A stretch of DNA of 64,000 nt from Streptomyces sp. Je 1-79 (GTDB lineage Bacteria > Actinomycetota > Actinomycetes > Streptomycetales > Streptomycetaceae): positions 372,001-436,000 of the forward strand of contig NZ_JAMGSL010000004.1 in NCBI RefSeq assembly GCF_025195125.1. The letters are read 5' to 3'. The position numbers were made by a program, and so were the translations under genes. Positions 42,797-55,390 of the stretch are shown here, piece after piece. The notes under the pieces were generated by a model. That model was given only the letters and a program-made list of their open reading frames with translations. It did not search any database and was not told the origin of the DNA. The number at the start of each line of letters is the position of its first letter. Position 1 is the first letter of the stretch.

Positions 42797-43701
42797 GCGG
42801 AGCACTCACGATCCGGGCGGGCCGGCGCACCGTCGAGGTCGGCAGACCGGAGAAGGTGCTCTTCGCCGAGGACGGCATCACCAAGGCCGACCTGGCCACG
42901 TACTACCGAACGGTGTCCCGCCGGATGATTCCGCACCTGCGGGGCCGCCCGCTGATGCTGGAACGCCACCCTGACGGCATCGGCGACCGGGGGTTCATGC
43001 AGAAGGACATCCCGGAGCACTTTCCGGACTGGGTCCACCGCGCCGAACTGCCCAAGGAGGGCGGCACCGTCCGTTACGTCCTGTGCGAGGACGCGGCCAC
43101 GCTCGTCCTGCTCGCCGATCAGGGCTGCGTCACCCCGCACCGATGGCTCTCCAGGGCCGACCGGCCGGACCGCCCGGACCGGCTGGTCTTCGACCTCGAC
43201 CCGTCCGAGGACGACTTCGCGCCGGTCCGTGACGCCGCGCGGTGGCTGCGCGACCTCCTGGAGGAGTTGCGGCTGCCCTCCCTGTTGATGACCACGGGCT
43301 CACGCGGTCTGCACGTGATCGTCCCGCTGGACCGTGGCGCGACGTTCGACGACGTACGTGCCTTCGCCGCCGACGTCGCCGGAGTGCTCGCCGCCCGCCA
43401 CCCCGACCGGCTCACCACGGAGGCCCGCAAGAAGGCCAGGGGAGGGCGGCTCTATCTGGACATCCAGCGCAACGCCTACGGCCAGACGTCCGTCGCGCCC
43501 TACGCGGTACGCGCCCGCCCTGGAGCGCCCGTCGCCGCCCCCATCGCCTGGGGCGACCTGGACGACCCGGGACTGGACGCCCGTCGCTGGGCCCTCGCCG
43601 ACGCCGAGCGGCTCCTTGAGGACAACCCCTGGAGTCCGGCCCCGCGGCCGCGCTCGCTGGGCGCGGCCGCGGACCGGCTCCGTCATTCGCGCCGGGGGTG
43701 A
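42793..43701 (+). CDS. LigD-type polymerase/primase (NHEJ polymerase)
   Basis: 302 aa archaeo-eukaryotic primase-like polymerase of the LigD type. VGRPEKVLFAEDGITKADLA, LMLERHPDGI and the catalytic FDLDPSEDDF (two metal-binding Asp) are present, with TTGSRGLHVIVPL further on. It fills and extends DNA or RNA ends bridged by Ku. It ends without the ATP-dependent ligase domain, so the ligase must be encoded elsewhere. Ku lies ~470 bases downstream on the same strand. Confidence 0.93.
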   Translation: MSGALTIRAGRRTVEVGRPEKVLFAEDGITKADLATYYRTVSRRMIPHLRGRPLMLERHPDGIGDRGFMQKDIPEHFPDWVHRAELPKEGGTVRYVLCEDAATLVLLADQGCVTPHRWLSRADRPDRPDRLVFDLDPSEDDFAPVRDAARWLRDLLEELRLPSLLMTTGSRGLHVIVPLDRGATFDDVRAFAADVAGVLAARHPDRLTTEARKKARGGRLYLDIQRNAYGQTSVAPYAVRARPGAPVAAPIAWGDLDDPGLDARRWALADAERLLEDNPWSPAPRPRSLGAAADRLRHSRRG

Positions 43702-43742
43702 CGGAGTACTCGCCGTGCCGGAGCACCCCCCCGGGCCTCGCC

Positions 43743-43985
43743 TCAGATGGCGGGGTTCGGCCCGGGGAGGGGGCCGGGCAGAGGTCCCGGGCGGGGGTGG
43801 GGATCGGGTCGTGGCACCGGCGGCGGCTCCCGGTCGGGCTCCGGCTGGGGCGGTGCGGGCGGCACCGGGTCCGGCCCTCCTGGGGCGGGCACGGGGCCCG
43901 GCAGGGGCCCCGGGGACGGACCGGGCCCCGGGCCGGGTGCGGGAGTGGGGCTGGGGGGCACGGGATCGTCGGGGGGTGTACCCAT
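43743..43985 (-). CDS. small proline-rich protein (putative)
   Basis: 80 aa, more than one-third Pro with Gly (PGPGPGPSPGPLPGPVPAPG). Start ATG 43985 has GGAG 5 bases upstream. It lies antisense in the spacer between the NHEJ polymerase and Ku genes. It may be a real low-complexity peptide or just a repeat-like spacer; a plus-strand Gly/Arg frame crosses it too. Confidence 0.45.
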   Translation of the reverse strand: MGTPPDDPVPPSPTPAPGPGPGPSPGPLPGPVPAPGGPDPVPPAPPQPEPDREPPPVPRPDPHPRPGPLPGPLPGPNPAI

Positions 43986-43995
43986 GGTGGCTCCG

Positions 43996-44035
43996 TTCGT
44001 TCGGGATGTCCGTTCGGGATGTCCGTTCGGGACGT
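43996..44035. repeat. three tandem 13-bp repeats upstream of Ku
   Basis: CCGTTCGGGATGT repeated nearly exactly three times (first copy reads cgttcgggatgt preceded by ttcgtt; last ends gggacgt). It lies ~135 bases before the Ku start and immediately upstream of the small proline-rich gene. Tandem operator or simple duplication. Confidence 0.6.
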
Positions 44036-44169
44036 GAGGGGCGCGTACCCGGATCGCGTGCCCGTAGACAGGTTCGGGCACCGAAGGGCCGGGGCCTTTG
44101 TGTGTGCACGTCCGTTTCGGGAACCCGCCGGGCGTCGGAAGCAGCGGTTCGGTGAGGCGGGTGAGGGCC

Positions 44170-48824
<4,655 letters not shown>

Positions 48825-48934
48825 ACCGGAAACGTACCGAAGGACCGGGTCGCGCGCCCCTCAGGGCTCCACGCGCCTGCATCCGCTCTCGCGTCCGTTT
48901 TCGCCGGCTGCGGGAAAAAGCGCCTCGGTGGACC

Positions 48935-48959
48935 GCGTGGTGGCGAGCAGGCCGGGTAC
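48935..48959 (+). promoter_or_regulatory. SigB-type stress promoter
   Basis: GCGT (48935-48938), a 15-base spacer, then GGGTAC (48954-48959), an exact match to the Streptomyces SigB consensus GNNT-N14-16-GGGTAY. It lies about 60 bases upstream of ATG 49019 of the membrane stress operon. Confidence 0.6.
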
Positions 48960-49018
48960 GCGCGGAGTGACACGGACATCGGACGACCGCTTCGCGTGGG
49001 AACGGCAGGTGAACGAAC

Positions 49019-49456
49019 ATGGCTATGGACGATCCGTACGAGAGCGCCCGCGACGACCGACGACAGCGCCGCTCCGGGGAGCCGGTGGGCGATCTTGTGC
49101 AACAGGCCTCACAGCAGCTGTCCACCCTGGTTCGTGACGAGATGCGTCTCGCACAGGCGGAGATGGCACAGAAGGGCAGGCGGTACGGGCGCGGCGGCGG
49201 CCTCTTCGGCGGCGCCGGCCTCTTCGGAGTACTGACGCTGCAGGCTCTGGTGGCCGCCGCGATCGCCGCGCTGTCCCTGACGCTGGACGTGTGGGCGGCG
49301 GCGCTGATCGTCGGCGCAGTGCTCGGCGTGATCGCCGTGGTCATGGCGCTGACCGGCAAGAAGGAGATGGGCCGGGCAGGGTCTCCCGCGCCGGAGCAGA
49401 CGGTGGAGAGCGTGAAGGCCGACATGAACGAGATCAAGGACAGGGTAAAGCGATGA
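49019..49456 (+). CDS. Actinobacterial Holin-X family (phage holin superfamily III) membrane protein
   Basis: 145 aa. An amphipathic N-terminus (VQQASQQLSTLVRDEMRLAQAEM) and two hydrophobic helices separated by a short turn form the PF07332-type domain; the tail is charged (ADMNEIKDRVKR). Despite the name this chromosomal family is not lytic; it is usually next to DUF3618 proteins and is stress-related. ATG 49019, AGGTGA upstream. ATGA overlap (49453-49456) with the next gene. The SigB-like promoter upstream suggests stress induction. Confidence 0.87.
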   Translation: MAMDDPYESARDDRRQRRSGEPVGDLVQQASQQLSTLVRDEMRLAQAEMAQKGRRYGRGGGLFGGAGLFGVLTLQALVAAAIAALSLTLDVWAAALIVGAVLGVIAVVMALTGKKEMGRAGSPAPEQTVESVKADMNEIKDRVKR

Positions 49457-49914
49457 CCCATTCGGAGGACCGGCCGCAGGACGCGGGCGCCGTGACGCCC
49501 GAGGAACTGCGCGACCAGGTGGAGCAGAGCCGTCAGGAGCTCGGAGAGACGGTCGAGGCGCTGGCCGCCAAGACCGATGTCAAGGCCAGGGCGCAGCACA
49601 AGGCCGCCGAGGTGAAGGAGCAGGCGGGGCACGCGGCGACCCAGGTGCGGGACAAGGCCGCCCGTGCCGCGCGGACCGTGCGCGAGAAGACTCCGGAGAC
49701 CCTCCAGGAGAAGGCGGGCCAGAGCGCCGCGCAGGTCCGCGACACGGCCGCGCACGCCAAACATCTGGTGCAGGACAAGGCCCCCGAACCGGTGAGGCAG
49801 AGGGCCGGGCAGGGCGCCCGTCTGGCACGGGAGAACCGCACTGTGGTGCTCGCCGCCGCGGCCGGGGTGCTGGCCCTGGTGCTGATGCGCCGACGCTGGA
49901 AGGGGCACCGATGA
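49453..49914 (+). CDS. DUF3618 domain protein
   Basis: 153 aa. An N-terminal DUF3618 segment (TPEELRDQVEQSRQELGETV), a long Lys/Ala/Glu-rich coiled coil with LEA-like repeats (KAAEVKEQAGHAATQVRDKA), and one C-terminal membrane helix (TVVLAAAAGVLALVLM). It is a membrane-anchored cytoplasmic coiled coil. Coupled on both sides by ATGA overlaps. Confidence 0.88.
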   Translation: MTHSEDRPQDAGAVTPEELRDQVEQSRQELGETVEALAAKTDVKARAQHKAAEVKEQAGHAATQVRDKAARAARTVREKTPETLQEKAGQSAAQVRDTAAHAKHLVQDKAPEPVRQRAGQGARLARENRTVVLAAAAGVLALVLMRRRWKGHR

Positions 49915-50177
49915 AGGCCTCCAAAGTCGCCTACAAGCCGGTCGGCATGGCCCTCGGCGCCGCGACGGGCATGGTGTCCGGAGCGGTGTTCAAGCAGGTC
50001 TGGAAGAGGGTCGGACACGACAAGGACGCCCCCGACGCCACCGACGAACAACGCACCTGGGGCGAGGTCCTGCTCGCCGCCACCCTGCAGGGCGCGATCT
50101 TCGCGGTCGTCAAGGCCGCGGTCGACCGCTCCGGCGCCACCGCCGTCCGCCGCCTGACCGGAACCTGGCCGGGCTGA
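49911..50177 (+). CDS. DUF4235 domain protein
   Basis: 88 aa with two hydrophobic helices (VGMALGAATGMVSGAVFKQV, LLAATLQGAIFAVVKAAV), the DUF4235 pattern. It completes the three-gene membrane unit (Holin-X, DUF3618, DUF4235) conserved in many Streptomyces. ATGA overlap with the DUF3618 gene. A 17-bp hairpin ends the operon. Confidence 0.87.
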   Translation: MKASKVAYKPVGMALGAATGMVSGAVFKQVWKRVGHDKDAPDATDEQRTWGEVLLAATLQGAIFAVVKAAVDRSGATAVRRLTGTWPG

Positions 50178-50246
50178 CGGATCCCGCTGCCACGGCGGCG
50201 ATCGGGGCGGGACGCCCCCGGACTGCCGACCGACAGCGCCTGCCGC

Positions 50247-50284
50247 GAAGGGGCGGTGACCGGGAAACCGGTCACCGCCCCTTC
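50247..50284 (+). terminator. 17-bp hairpin with GAAA tetraloop
   Basis: Arms 50247-50263 and 50268-50284 (GAAGGGGCGGTGACCGG and complement) around GAAA, 70 bases after the DUF4235 stop and before the type VII-like module. Confidence 0.88.
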
Positions 50285-50435
50285 ATCATCGCCTCGGCCG
50301 GGACGAGCCTCCAGGCGTGTCGTGGCTGTGGTGTGGAGGAGGCGTGTGGGGCGGGCGGCGTGTGATCGTTCGTATGTACGGTGCGTGTTAGCCTGCCCGC
50401 GGTCAAGATCGAATGCGTACGGGGGAGGCACGGTG

Positions 50436-50804
50436 GTGTCGGATGGCTACCAAGTCAAGTCAGGTCTGACCGGCCAGGCCAAGCAACTCGACGACGCCGG
50501 AACGGACATGGACGGCGTCAGCTCGGCCGTCAAGGCGCGCACGACCTACTCGTACGGCAACGTCGGCGGCGAGGACGCCGCGTCGGCGCTGAACGCGTTC
50601 GTCAAGGCCTGGGAGGCGGAGGCCAAGACGCTGGCGTCGGCGTTGCACGAGCTCGGTGGCAAGGTGCAGTTGGCCAAGAAGATCTACCGAGGCACGGACG
50701 GCCAGGTGCAGTCGCAGGTGGACAGCGTTCCCACCGGCGGCACGAGCAGCCTCACCGACACATCGAAGCAGGGCGAGCGCACCTCGGCCCTGTCGAGCTA
50801 CTGA
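50436..50804 (+). CDS. EspC/WXG100-like putative type VII secretion substrate
   Basis: 122 aa. Two long helices (LTGQAKQLDDAGTDMDGVSS; DAASALNAFVKAWEAEAKTL) separated by YSYGNVGG, then a helix ending in YRGTD, the YxxxD/E motif (84-88) that directs substrates to mycobacterial ESX systems. Central WxG is not classical (YGNVGG), so it is closer to EspC/PE-like helical proteins than to EsxA. GTG 50436 has GGGGGAGG 7 bases upstream; GTG 50433 is equally possible. It leads the peptidase/inhibitor module, 11 bases before the next gene. No ESX core genes (EccC) in the window. Confidence 0.75.
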   Translation: MSDGYQVKSGLTGQAKQLDDAGTDMDGVSSAVKARTTYSYGNVGGEDAASALNAFVKAWEAEAKTLASALHELGGKVQLAKKIYRGTDGQVQSQVDSVPTGGTSSLTDTSKQGERTSALSSY

Positions 50805-50815
50805 GGGGCGGGCCG

Positions 50816-52399
50816 GTGTCGCTTTTCTCCAATCCCCTCGACTCCCCTTCCTTCCGTCTCGCTCTGCTCGCCGGGCTGTCCAAGAAGATGCTCGGTGCCG
50901 GGAGCAAGAACGAGCTCCTCGACCTCATCGACAACGCCCTCTCGGTGCCCGAACCGGGCGGCGACCAGGGCGTGCTGGAGAGCGCGGCACGGCTCTACCA
51001 CGGCCAGGCCGACCCGGTCGGCGGCGTCTTCGACCAGGTCGACCGGGTGGGCCGTAAGGGCCTTCCGGAGGTGTGGGTCGGCGACACGAGCGTCCGTGCC
51101 TCCGACGCGGTGAACGCCGCCGGGCGGGCCGTGGAGCAGATGAGAGAGGCGTTCAAGGACGGCGCGGGGGTGCTGCTGACGCTCGCCGACGCGATCGGCG
51201 CCGCGCAGCGCAAGGACGAGCAGGGCCGCGGGCAGTTGCTGGAGCAGAAGAAGCTGCTCGGCGGCAAGGACGGTTTCTTCGACGACCTGCACGAGGACGA
51301 CGGGGAGGAGTGGGACCGCAAGAACGCCGCCCACTTCGGCTCCTACGCGGTCGACCTGATGCACGACGCCGTCTCGGACGCCCAGGAGGCCACCCGCGTC
51401 GCGGCGCGGGACCTGAACAAGTGGGCCGCCGAGGCACGCGCCGGGAAGATGGGGACCAGCGAACTCACCGCCGTCGACAAGCTGATGCTCGCCGACACCG
51501 GCATCGCGGGCGCCGACGCCGAACTGAACGAGATCCTCAAGGCCGGCGAGCTGGCGCGCGCGTCGACGCGTATGGACATGCTGAGCCTCGAGGACGAGAC
51601 GGCGATGGAGCGGATGCTGGCGCGGTCGGACAGCCCGCAGGAGCGGGCCTACCTGATGAAGGCCCTGGCCGCCGGCAACAGCGTCGCCGAGATCGAGGAG
51701 TTCCAGGACAAGATCCACGGCAAGGACCCCGACTGGATGCGCCGGCATCTCAGTCCGGTGGTCACCGGCGCGGACAGCATGGACGACGAGGGCCTGGCGC
51801 CGAACGGCTCGAACAACAACATGGAATACGCGACGTTCAACGGCCAGCGGTGGGTGCAGGGCGGCGACGGCTCCGAGGGCACCTGTGTCGCCTCGTCCAC
51901 CGTCACGTCCCGCGCCATGGTCGATCCGCTCTACGCGCTCGAACTCACCGGCGGCCCCGACGGGCAGCAGGACGACCCCGACGCCTTCAAGCAGCGCCTG
52001 GTGGCCGAACAGCACCGGCTGCACACCGAAGGCGAGGGCGGCAAGAACTGGACCGGCATGGGCCCCGAGGGGCAGGAGCGGATCAACGACACGACCGTCG
52101 GCAGTGCCACCGGCAGTGACTACCAGCGCCAGGACCTGAACAGCGCCGACGACCGCAGGGCTGTCCTCACCGAAGTCGAGAAGTCGGTGGCGGAGGGGCG
52201 GCCGGTGCCGGTCGACGTCTCGGGCAAGGACGGCGCCCACGCCATGACCATCATCGCCCAGGAGGGTGACATGCTCCAGGTGTACAACCCCTGGGGCTCG
52301 ACCACCTGGGTCAGCGAGGACGACTTCATCAACGGTCACATGGGCAAGGCTTCCAACAATGAACTCCCCAATGCGTACAGCGTCTATCTTCCGCGGTAG
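50816..52399 (+). CDS. papain/calpain-like cysteine peptidase with helical N-terminal domain
   Basis: 527 aa, no classical signal peptide. Residues ~60-260 are helical (AVEQMREAFKDGAGVLLTLA, LLEQKKLLGGKDGF). The C-terminal ~170 residues form a peptidase domain: Cys357 in GTCVASS, His475 in GAHAMTIIA and Asn491 in VYNPWGSTTW, the order and spacing of papain- and calpain-type enzymes; NPWG is the calpain/papain-like Asn motif. It is likely exported with the YxxxD protein encoded just upstream and acts on other cells or on its own surface. GTG 50816. Its last 41 bases overlap the inhibitor-like lipoprotein gene. Target unknown; I saw no prior exact description of this arrangement. Confidence 0.72.
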   Translation: MSLFSNPLDSPSFRLALLAGLSKKMLGAGSKNELLDLIDNALSVPEPGGDQGVLESAARLYHGQADPVGGVFDQVDRVGRKGLPEVWVGDTSVRASDAVNAAGRAVEQMREAFKDGAGVLLTLADAIGAAQRKDEQGRGQLLEQKKLLGGKDGFFDDLHEDDGEEWDRKNAAHFGSYAVDLMHDAVSDAQEATRVAARDLNKWAAEARAGKMGTSELTAVDKLMLADTGIAGADAELNEILKAGELARASTRMDMLSLEDETAMERMLARSDSPQERAYLMKALAAGNSVAEIEEFQDKIHGKDPDWMRRHLSPVVTGADSMDDEGLAPNGSNNNMEYATFNGQRWVQGGDGSEGTCVASSTVTSRAMVDPLYALELTGGPDGQQDDPDAFKQRLVAEQHRLHTEGEGGKNWTGMGPEGQERINDTTVGSATGSDYQRQDLNSADDRRAVLTEVEKSVAEGRPVPVDVSGKDGAHAMTIIAQEGDMLQVYNPWGSTTWVSEDDFINGHMGKASNNELPNAYSVYLPR

Positions 52400-52892
52400 C
52401 AGGGGCGGTGCCGCGATCGCGGCGGCCGCGCTCCTCGCTCTCGCCACGGGCTGCGGCTCGGGTACGGACGAACCGGGCGGCGGCTCACAGAGCCGCACGA
52501 CGAGCCACCCGGTGAAGGACACCAGCATCAGCGCCGGGCCGGGCGAGCGCTTCTCGCTCACCGTCGACCAGAACGCCTCCACCCGCGAGTACTGGTACCT
52601 GGTCGACCCCCAGCCCGACAGCTCGGTACTGGTCAGCCTCGGCAAGGAGTACGCGTCGGACTCCGGCGACACACCGGTGCCCGGCGCCGGCGGCCGGCTG
52701 ACCTTCACCTTCGAGGCCAAGGGCAAGGGGACCACGCGGTTCACGCTGCTGCACTGCACGTCCACCACGTGTGAGGGCAACGACTCCACCCTGCCCCCCG
52801 AGACGACCGGCCCCTCCGCCACCCCGGCGAAGGGGGCGGCCACTCCCTCCCAGGCCCCCGAGCGCATCACCTACACGGTCACCGTCAGCTGA
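52359..52892 (+). CDS. lipoprotein resembling chagasin (I42) cysteine-peptidase inhibitors
   Basis: 177 aa. Signal peptide with lipobox LATGC (Cys32), so it is anchored outside the membrane. The mature part carries the three loop regions of the chagasin fold: NASTREYW (72-79; chagasin has NPTTGxxW), PGAGG (108-112; GxGG loop) followed by LTFTFEAKGKGTTRFTLLH, and a third loop near LLHCTSTTC (Cys133, Cys138, likely a disulfide). Chagasins block papain-like enzymes. It overlaps the peptidase gene by 41 bases. I infer it protects the producer from its own peptidase. ATG 52359; ATG 52371 also possible. The match is by motif only. Confidence 0.6.
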   Translation: MNSPMRTASIFRGSRGGAAIAAAALLALATGCGSGTDEPGGGSQSRTTSHPVKDTSISAGPGERFSLTVDQNASTREYWYLVDPQPDSSVLVSLGKEYASDSGDTPVPGAGGRLTFTFEAKGKGTTRFTLLHCTSTTCEGNDSTLPPETTGPSATPAKGAATPSQAPERITYTVTVS

Positions 52893-52915
52893 GACGAGAT
52901 ATCCGAGGCCCCACC

Positions 52916-53329
52916 ATGAACGACGACTCCTCCCACCCGCCGGACCGCACGGACGACGAGCTGGCTCAGCTCGAGATCACCGTCCTGCTGCGTTACGGCC
53001 TCGCCGCCGAGCCCGGCAGTCGGCGCACCGCCCTGTTCGGCGACGGCGCCGCGGCCGCGGCCGTCATCCTCGACCGCCTGGGCACCGAGCCGCGCTCCGT
53101 CGCCTTCCTCGCCGACACCGTGCGCGCCGGCGGACTCGCCCGCGCCGTGGAGCTGCCCGAACCGCTGCCCCGCCGGGAGGCGGCCGTCCTCGTACGGGAG
53201 TGGCTGCGCGCCGCCGCCGAACTCGTGGGCGGGCCCGCCGTGGACGACACCGCGGCCACGTGGCTGCGCGCCGTCGCGACCATCATCGAACTGAAGCAGC
53301 GGACTCGGTCGCGGGACCGGAGTACATGA
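52916..53329 (+). CDS. hypothetical helical protein of the peptidase module
   Basis: 137 aa, cytoplasmic, predicted all-helical (DELAQLEITVLLRYGLAAE; AAVLVREWLRAAAELVGG). It starts 23 bases after the inhibitor-like gene with GAGAC.. upstream, so it belongs to the same transcript. A chaperone, a second immunity factor or an adaptor are all possible; no family recognised. Confidence 0.7.
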   Translation: MNDDSSHPPDRTDDELAQLEITVLLRYGLAAEPGSRRTALFGDGAAAAAVILDRLGTEPRSVAFLADTVRAGGLARAVELPEPLPRREAAVLVREWLRAAAELVGGPAVDDTAATWLRAVATIIELKQRTRSRDRST

Positions 53330-53441
53330 CCTGAGCAGCCGATCGGGGTCTCTGGCACCAGGCCCTTCCGACCTCATGACGGACGCGCCGTCAGGCAACC
53401 CGGCGACCGGTCGGCGTGAGCCCCGCAACACCCCGGGACAG

Positions 53442-53470
53442 CTGACCGGACATGCGAATCGCTGTAGGCT
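53442..53470 (+). promoter_or_regulatory. candidate vegetative promoter
   Basis: CTGACC (53442-53447), 17 bases, TAGGCT (53465-53470), close to the sigma-HrdB consensus, ~45 bases upstream of the truncated ABC-3C-like gene. Confidence 0.4.
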
Positions 53471-53512
53471 CCGAAGACCGCCCTTGACCTGCAACAAGCA
53501 GGCAGGGAGGTC

Positions 53513-53767
53513 ATGATGGCCGCGAATACCACCGCGCTAGCCCCCGTGGCTCGGGCCGGACTGCTCTTCGCCGCCCAGACAGGCGTCCTGACAGCGCACC
53601 CTGATGCCAGCCTGAGCCTCGCGACCCCTCGCGCCATCCCCGCCCAGCCCCGCGACAGCGCACCCACGGCGCTCGCGATCCAGAAAGCGGCCGGCACGCT
53701 CGGACGCTGGCTGCCGACCGCCGGCAGCACCGTCACCACCCTGACTCTGCTCGGAGTTCGTCCGTGA
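53513..53767 (+). pseudogene. C-terminal fragment of an ABC-3C middle component (truncated)
   Basis: 84 codons. The end, GRWLPTAGSTVTTLTLLGVRP, and the preceding ARAGLLFAAQTGVLTA match, from memory, the C-terminal half of the 'three component ABC system middle component' family, which normally has ~160 residues; the first half is missing. A Shine-Dalgarno (GGGAGG) happens to precede ATG 53513, so it may still be translated. GTGA overlap with the next (broken) gene is the typical spacing for the middle component and the DUF3732 ATPase. Confidence 0.55.
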
Positions 53768-53935
53768 CCTGCCAGATCCGTGCCGTCGTCCTCTACGGCA
53801 AGCAGCCCGACCAGATGGAGATCCTCCCGTTCGAGCTCGGGAAACTGAGCATCGTCACCGGTGATTCCCGCACCGGCAAGACATCGATCGCGACCATCAC
53901 CGACTACTGCCTAAGGCTTGTCCCGTAAAGGATCT

Positions 53936-54826
53936 TCAGGCTGGGGCGGGCGAGGCCGGCTGGTGTTCGGTCCGCTTGTCTATCCCCTGAGAGTGAGGTT
54001 TGTGCAGGCGAGCGATGCCGCTCATCGCGTGGTGGACACCGTCTCCTTTCAATCGACAGTCGCGAAGGATCTTCCAGGCTTTCATCCGGGCGAAGGCGTG
54101 CTCGACTGGGGTACGGACCTGGCGGTGGGAGGCGTTGTGCTCTTCTTTCCAAGCGGGCAGTTCGCTCTGCCCGCGCTCGCGACGGTGCGGGATGACCAGA
54201 CCGGTGCCCTGGTAGCCGCCGTCAGCGACCACAGTGGTGCGGCCGACTGCGGTTTTGGCGCCGGACAGCTCCCAGGCCTTGCAGTCATTGCGGTTGCCGG
54301 GCAGGGGCTGGCCGACCACCACGACGAGGCGGGTGTCGGCGTCGATGACGACTTGGTGATTCGTGGAGTATCGATAGCTCTTCGACTGCTCGGCCACCGT
54401 GTGGTCGCGTGTGGGGACCAGGGTTCCGTCCACGATCAGCACAGTGTTCTTGCGGAACCGCTTGCGCGGCCGGAGCGCGAGCAAGGGGCCGAGGTGTCTG
54501 ATGACGCGGTCGGCCGCGGACTTCGATACCCCGAAGAGCGGGGCAAGCCGGCGCAGCGTCAAGTTTGTCCGCCAGTACCTCGTGACCAGCAGCACTCGGT
54601 CCTCCAGCGGCAACCCCCATGGCCGGCCCCGCCGCGCCTCATCGGCCCCCTCACTGGGCAGCGCGGTCACCAGCTTGCCGAAACAGCGCGGGCTCAGCCC
54701 AGTGAACGGGGCTATCCAGGACGGGGCCGACGCCGTGATCACTCCAGTCACAGCAAGATCATGACGCCAAGCCGGGGCCCTGCAGCACCACCCCGTTACG
54801 GGCCGCCTGGTCAGGTCCTCACTCAT
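53936..54826 (-). CDS. IS5-family transposase (DDE_Tnp_4)
   Basis: 296 aa. An N-terminal HTH (RYWRTNLTLRRLAPLFGVSK) and a DDE core with VDGTLVP, VVADGGYQG and VRTPVEHAFARMK (the D, D and E regions). Intact from ATG 54826 to the stop, so the element could still move. Its 3' end lies 22 bases from the left terminal repeat. Confidence 0.9.
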   Translation of the reverse strand: MSEDLTRRPVTGWCCRAPAWRHDLAVTGVITASAPSWIAPFTGLSPRCFGKLVTALPSEGADEARRGRPWGLPLEDRVLLVTRYWRTNLTLRRLAPLFGVSKSAADRVIRHLGPLLALRPRKRFRKNTVLIVDGTLVPTRDHTVAEQSKSYRYSTNHQVVIDADTRLVVVVGQPLPGNRNDCKAWELSGAKTAVGRTTVVADGGYQGTGLVIPHRRERGQSELPAWKEEHNASHRQVRTPVEHAFARMKAWKILRDCRLKGDGVHHAMSGIARLHKPHSQGIDKRTEHQPASPAPA

Positions 54827-54886
54827 AGCTGCACCATGCTCAAAGCACTGCCAGGGCCGGCACGACGATCTGATGAGGAGCAGGGC

Positions 54887-55390
54887 GTGGGAAGTCTGTT
54901 GAAGGGCGTTTCCGGGGTCCGCTGGGGAGAACTACGCGACGCGACGGGCGCCGCGGCTGGCGGTGTCCCCCCTCTGCTGTCCCGGATCGCATACGGGGAT
55001 CAGGACACGGCCCGCATCGCCATCGATGACCTGGGCGATGCCATCTGTGCTCTGGGGTTTGTCGTTGGCGAGGCGACAGCTCCCACGGTGCCGTTCCTTC
55101 TTGAACTGCTCGGGTCCCCGCACGTGGCTTGCAAGGCCGAGTTGCTAGACCTGCTGGGAAGCATCTGCCGGGCCGACCAATGGCATTCTGCCGCTGCGGC
55201 AGCGCAGGACAGCAAGCACGACGCGAGCCTCCAGCAGCAACCCGGCTGGGAGGCAGCAGCAAGGACAGCTGTGTACGCAGGTCGGTCAGTCATCGGGGGC
55301 GTCGCCTCCTCCGTACGGCCAGAGGAAGGGACGCCTGCTCGGAAGTTGTTGCAGGAGATGGACCGCATCCCGCCGTTCCCGGAGCTATGA
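54887..55390 (+). CDS. passenger gene inside the IS, HEAT-like hypothetical protein
   Basis: 167 aa from GTG 54887 (GAGGAG upstream). Helical with paired-helix segments (ARIAIDDLGDAICALGF; ATAPTVPFLLELLGSPHVAC), similar to short HEAT-repeat proteins. It is within the IS, 21 bases before the right end, on the strand opposite to the transposase. Not needed for transposition; perhaps captured cargo. A different helical gene lies just before the orphan IS end at 57.4 kb, suggesting the same habit. Confidence 0.55.
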   Translation: MGSLLKGVSGVRWGELRDATGAAAGGVPPLLSRIAYGDQDTARIAIDDLGDAICALGFVVGEATAPTVPFLLELLGSPHVACKAELLDLLGSICRADQWHSAAAAAQDSKHDASLQQQPGWEAAARTAVYAGRSVIGGVASSVRPEEGTPARKLLQEMDRIPPFPEL

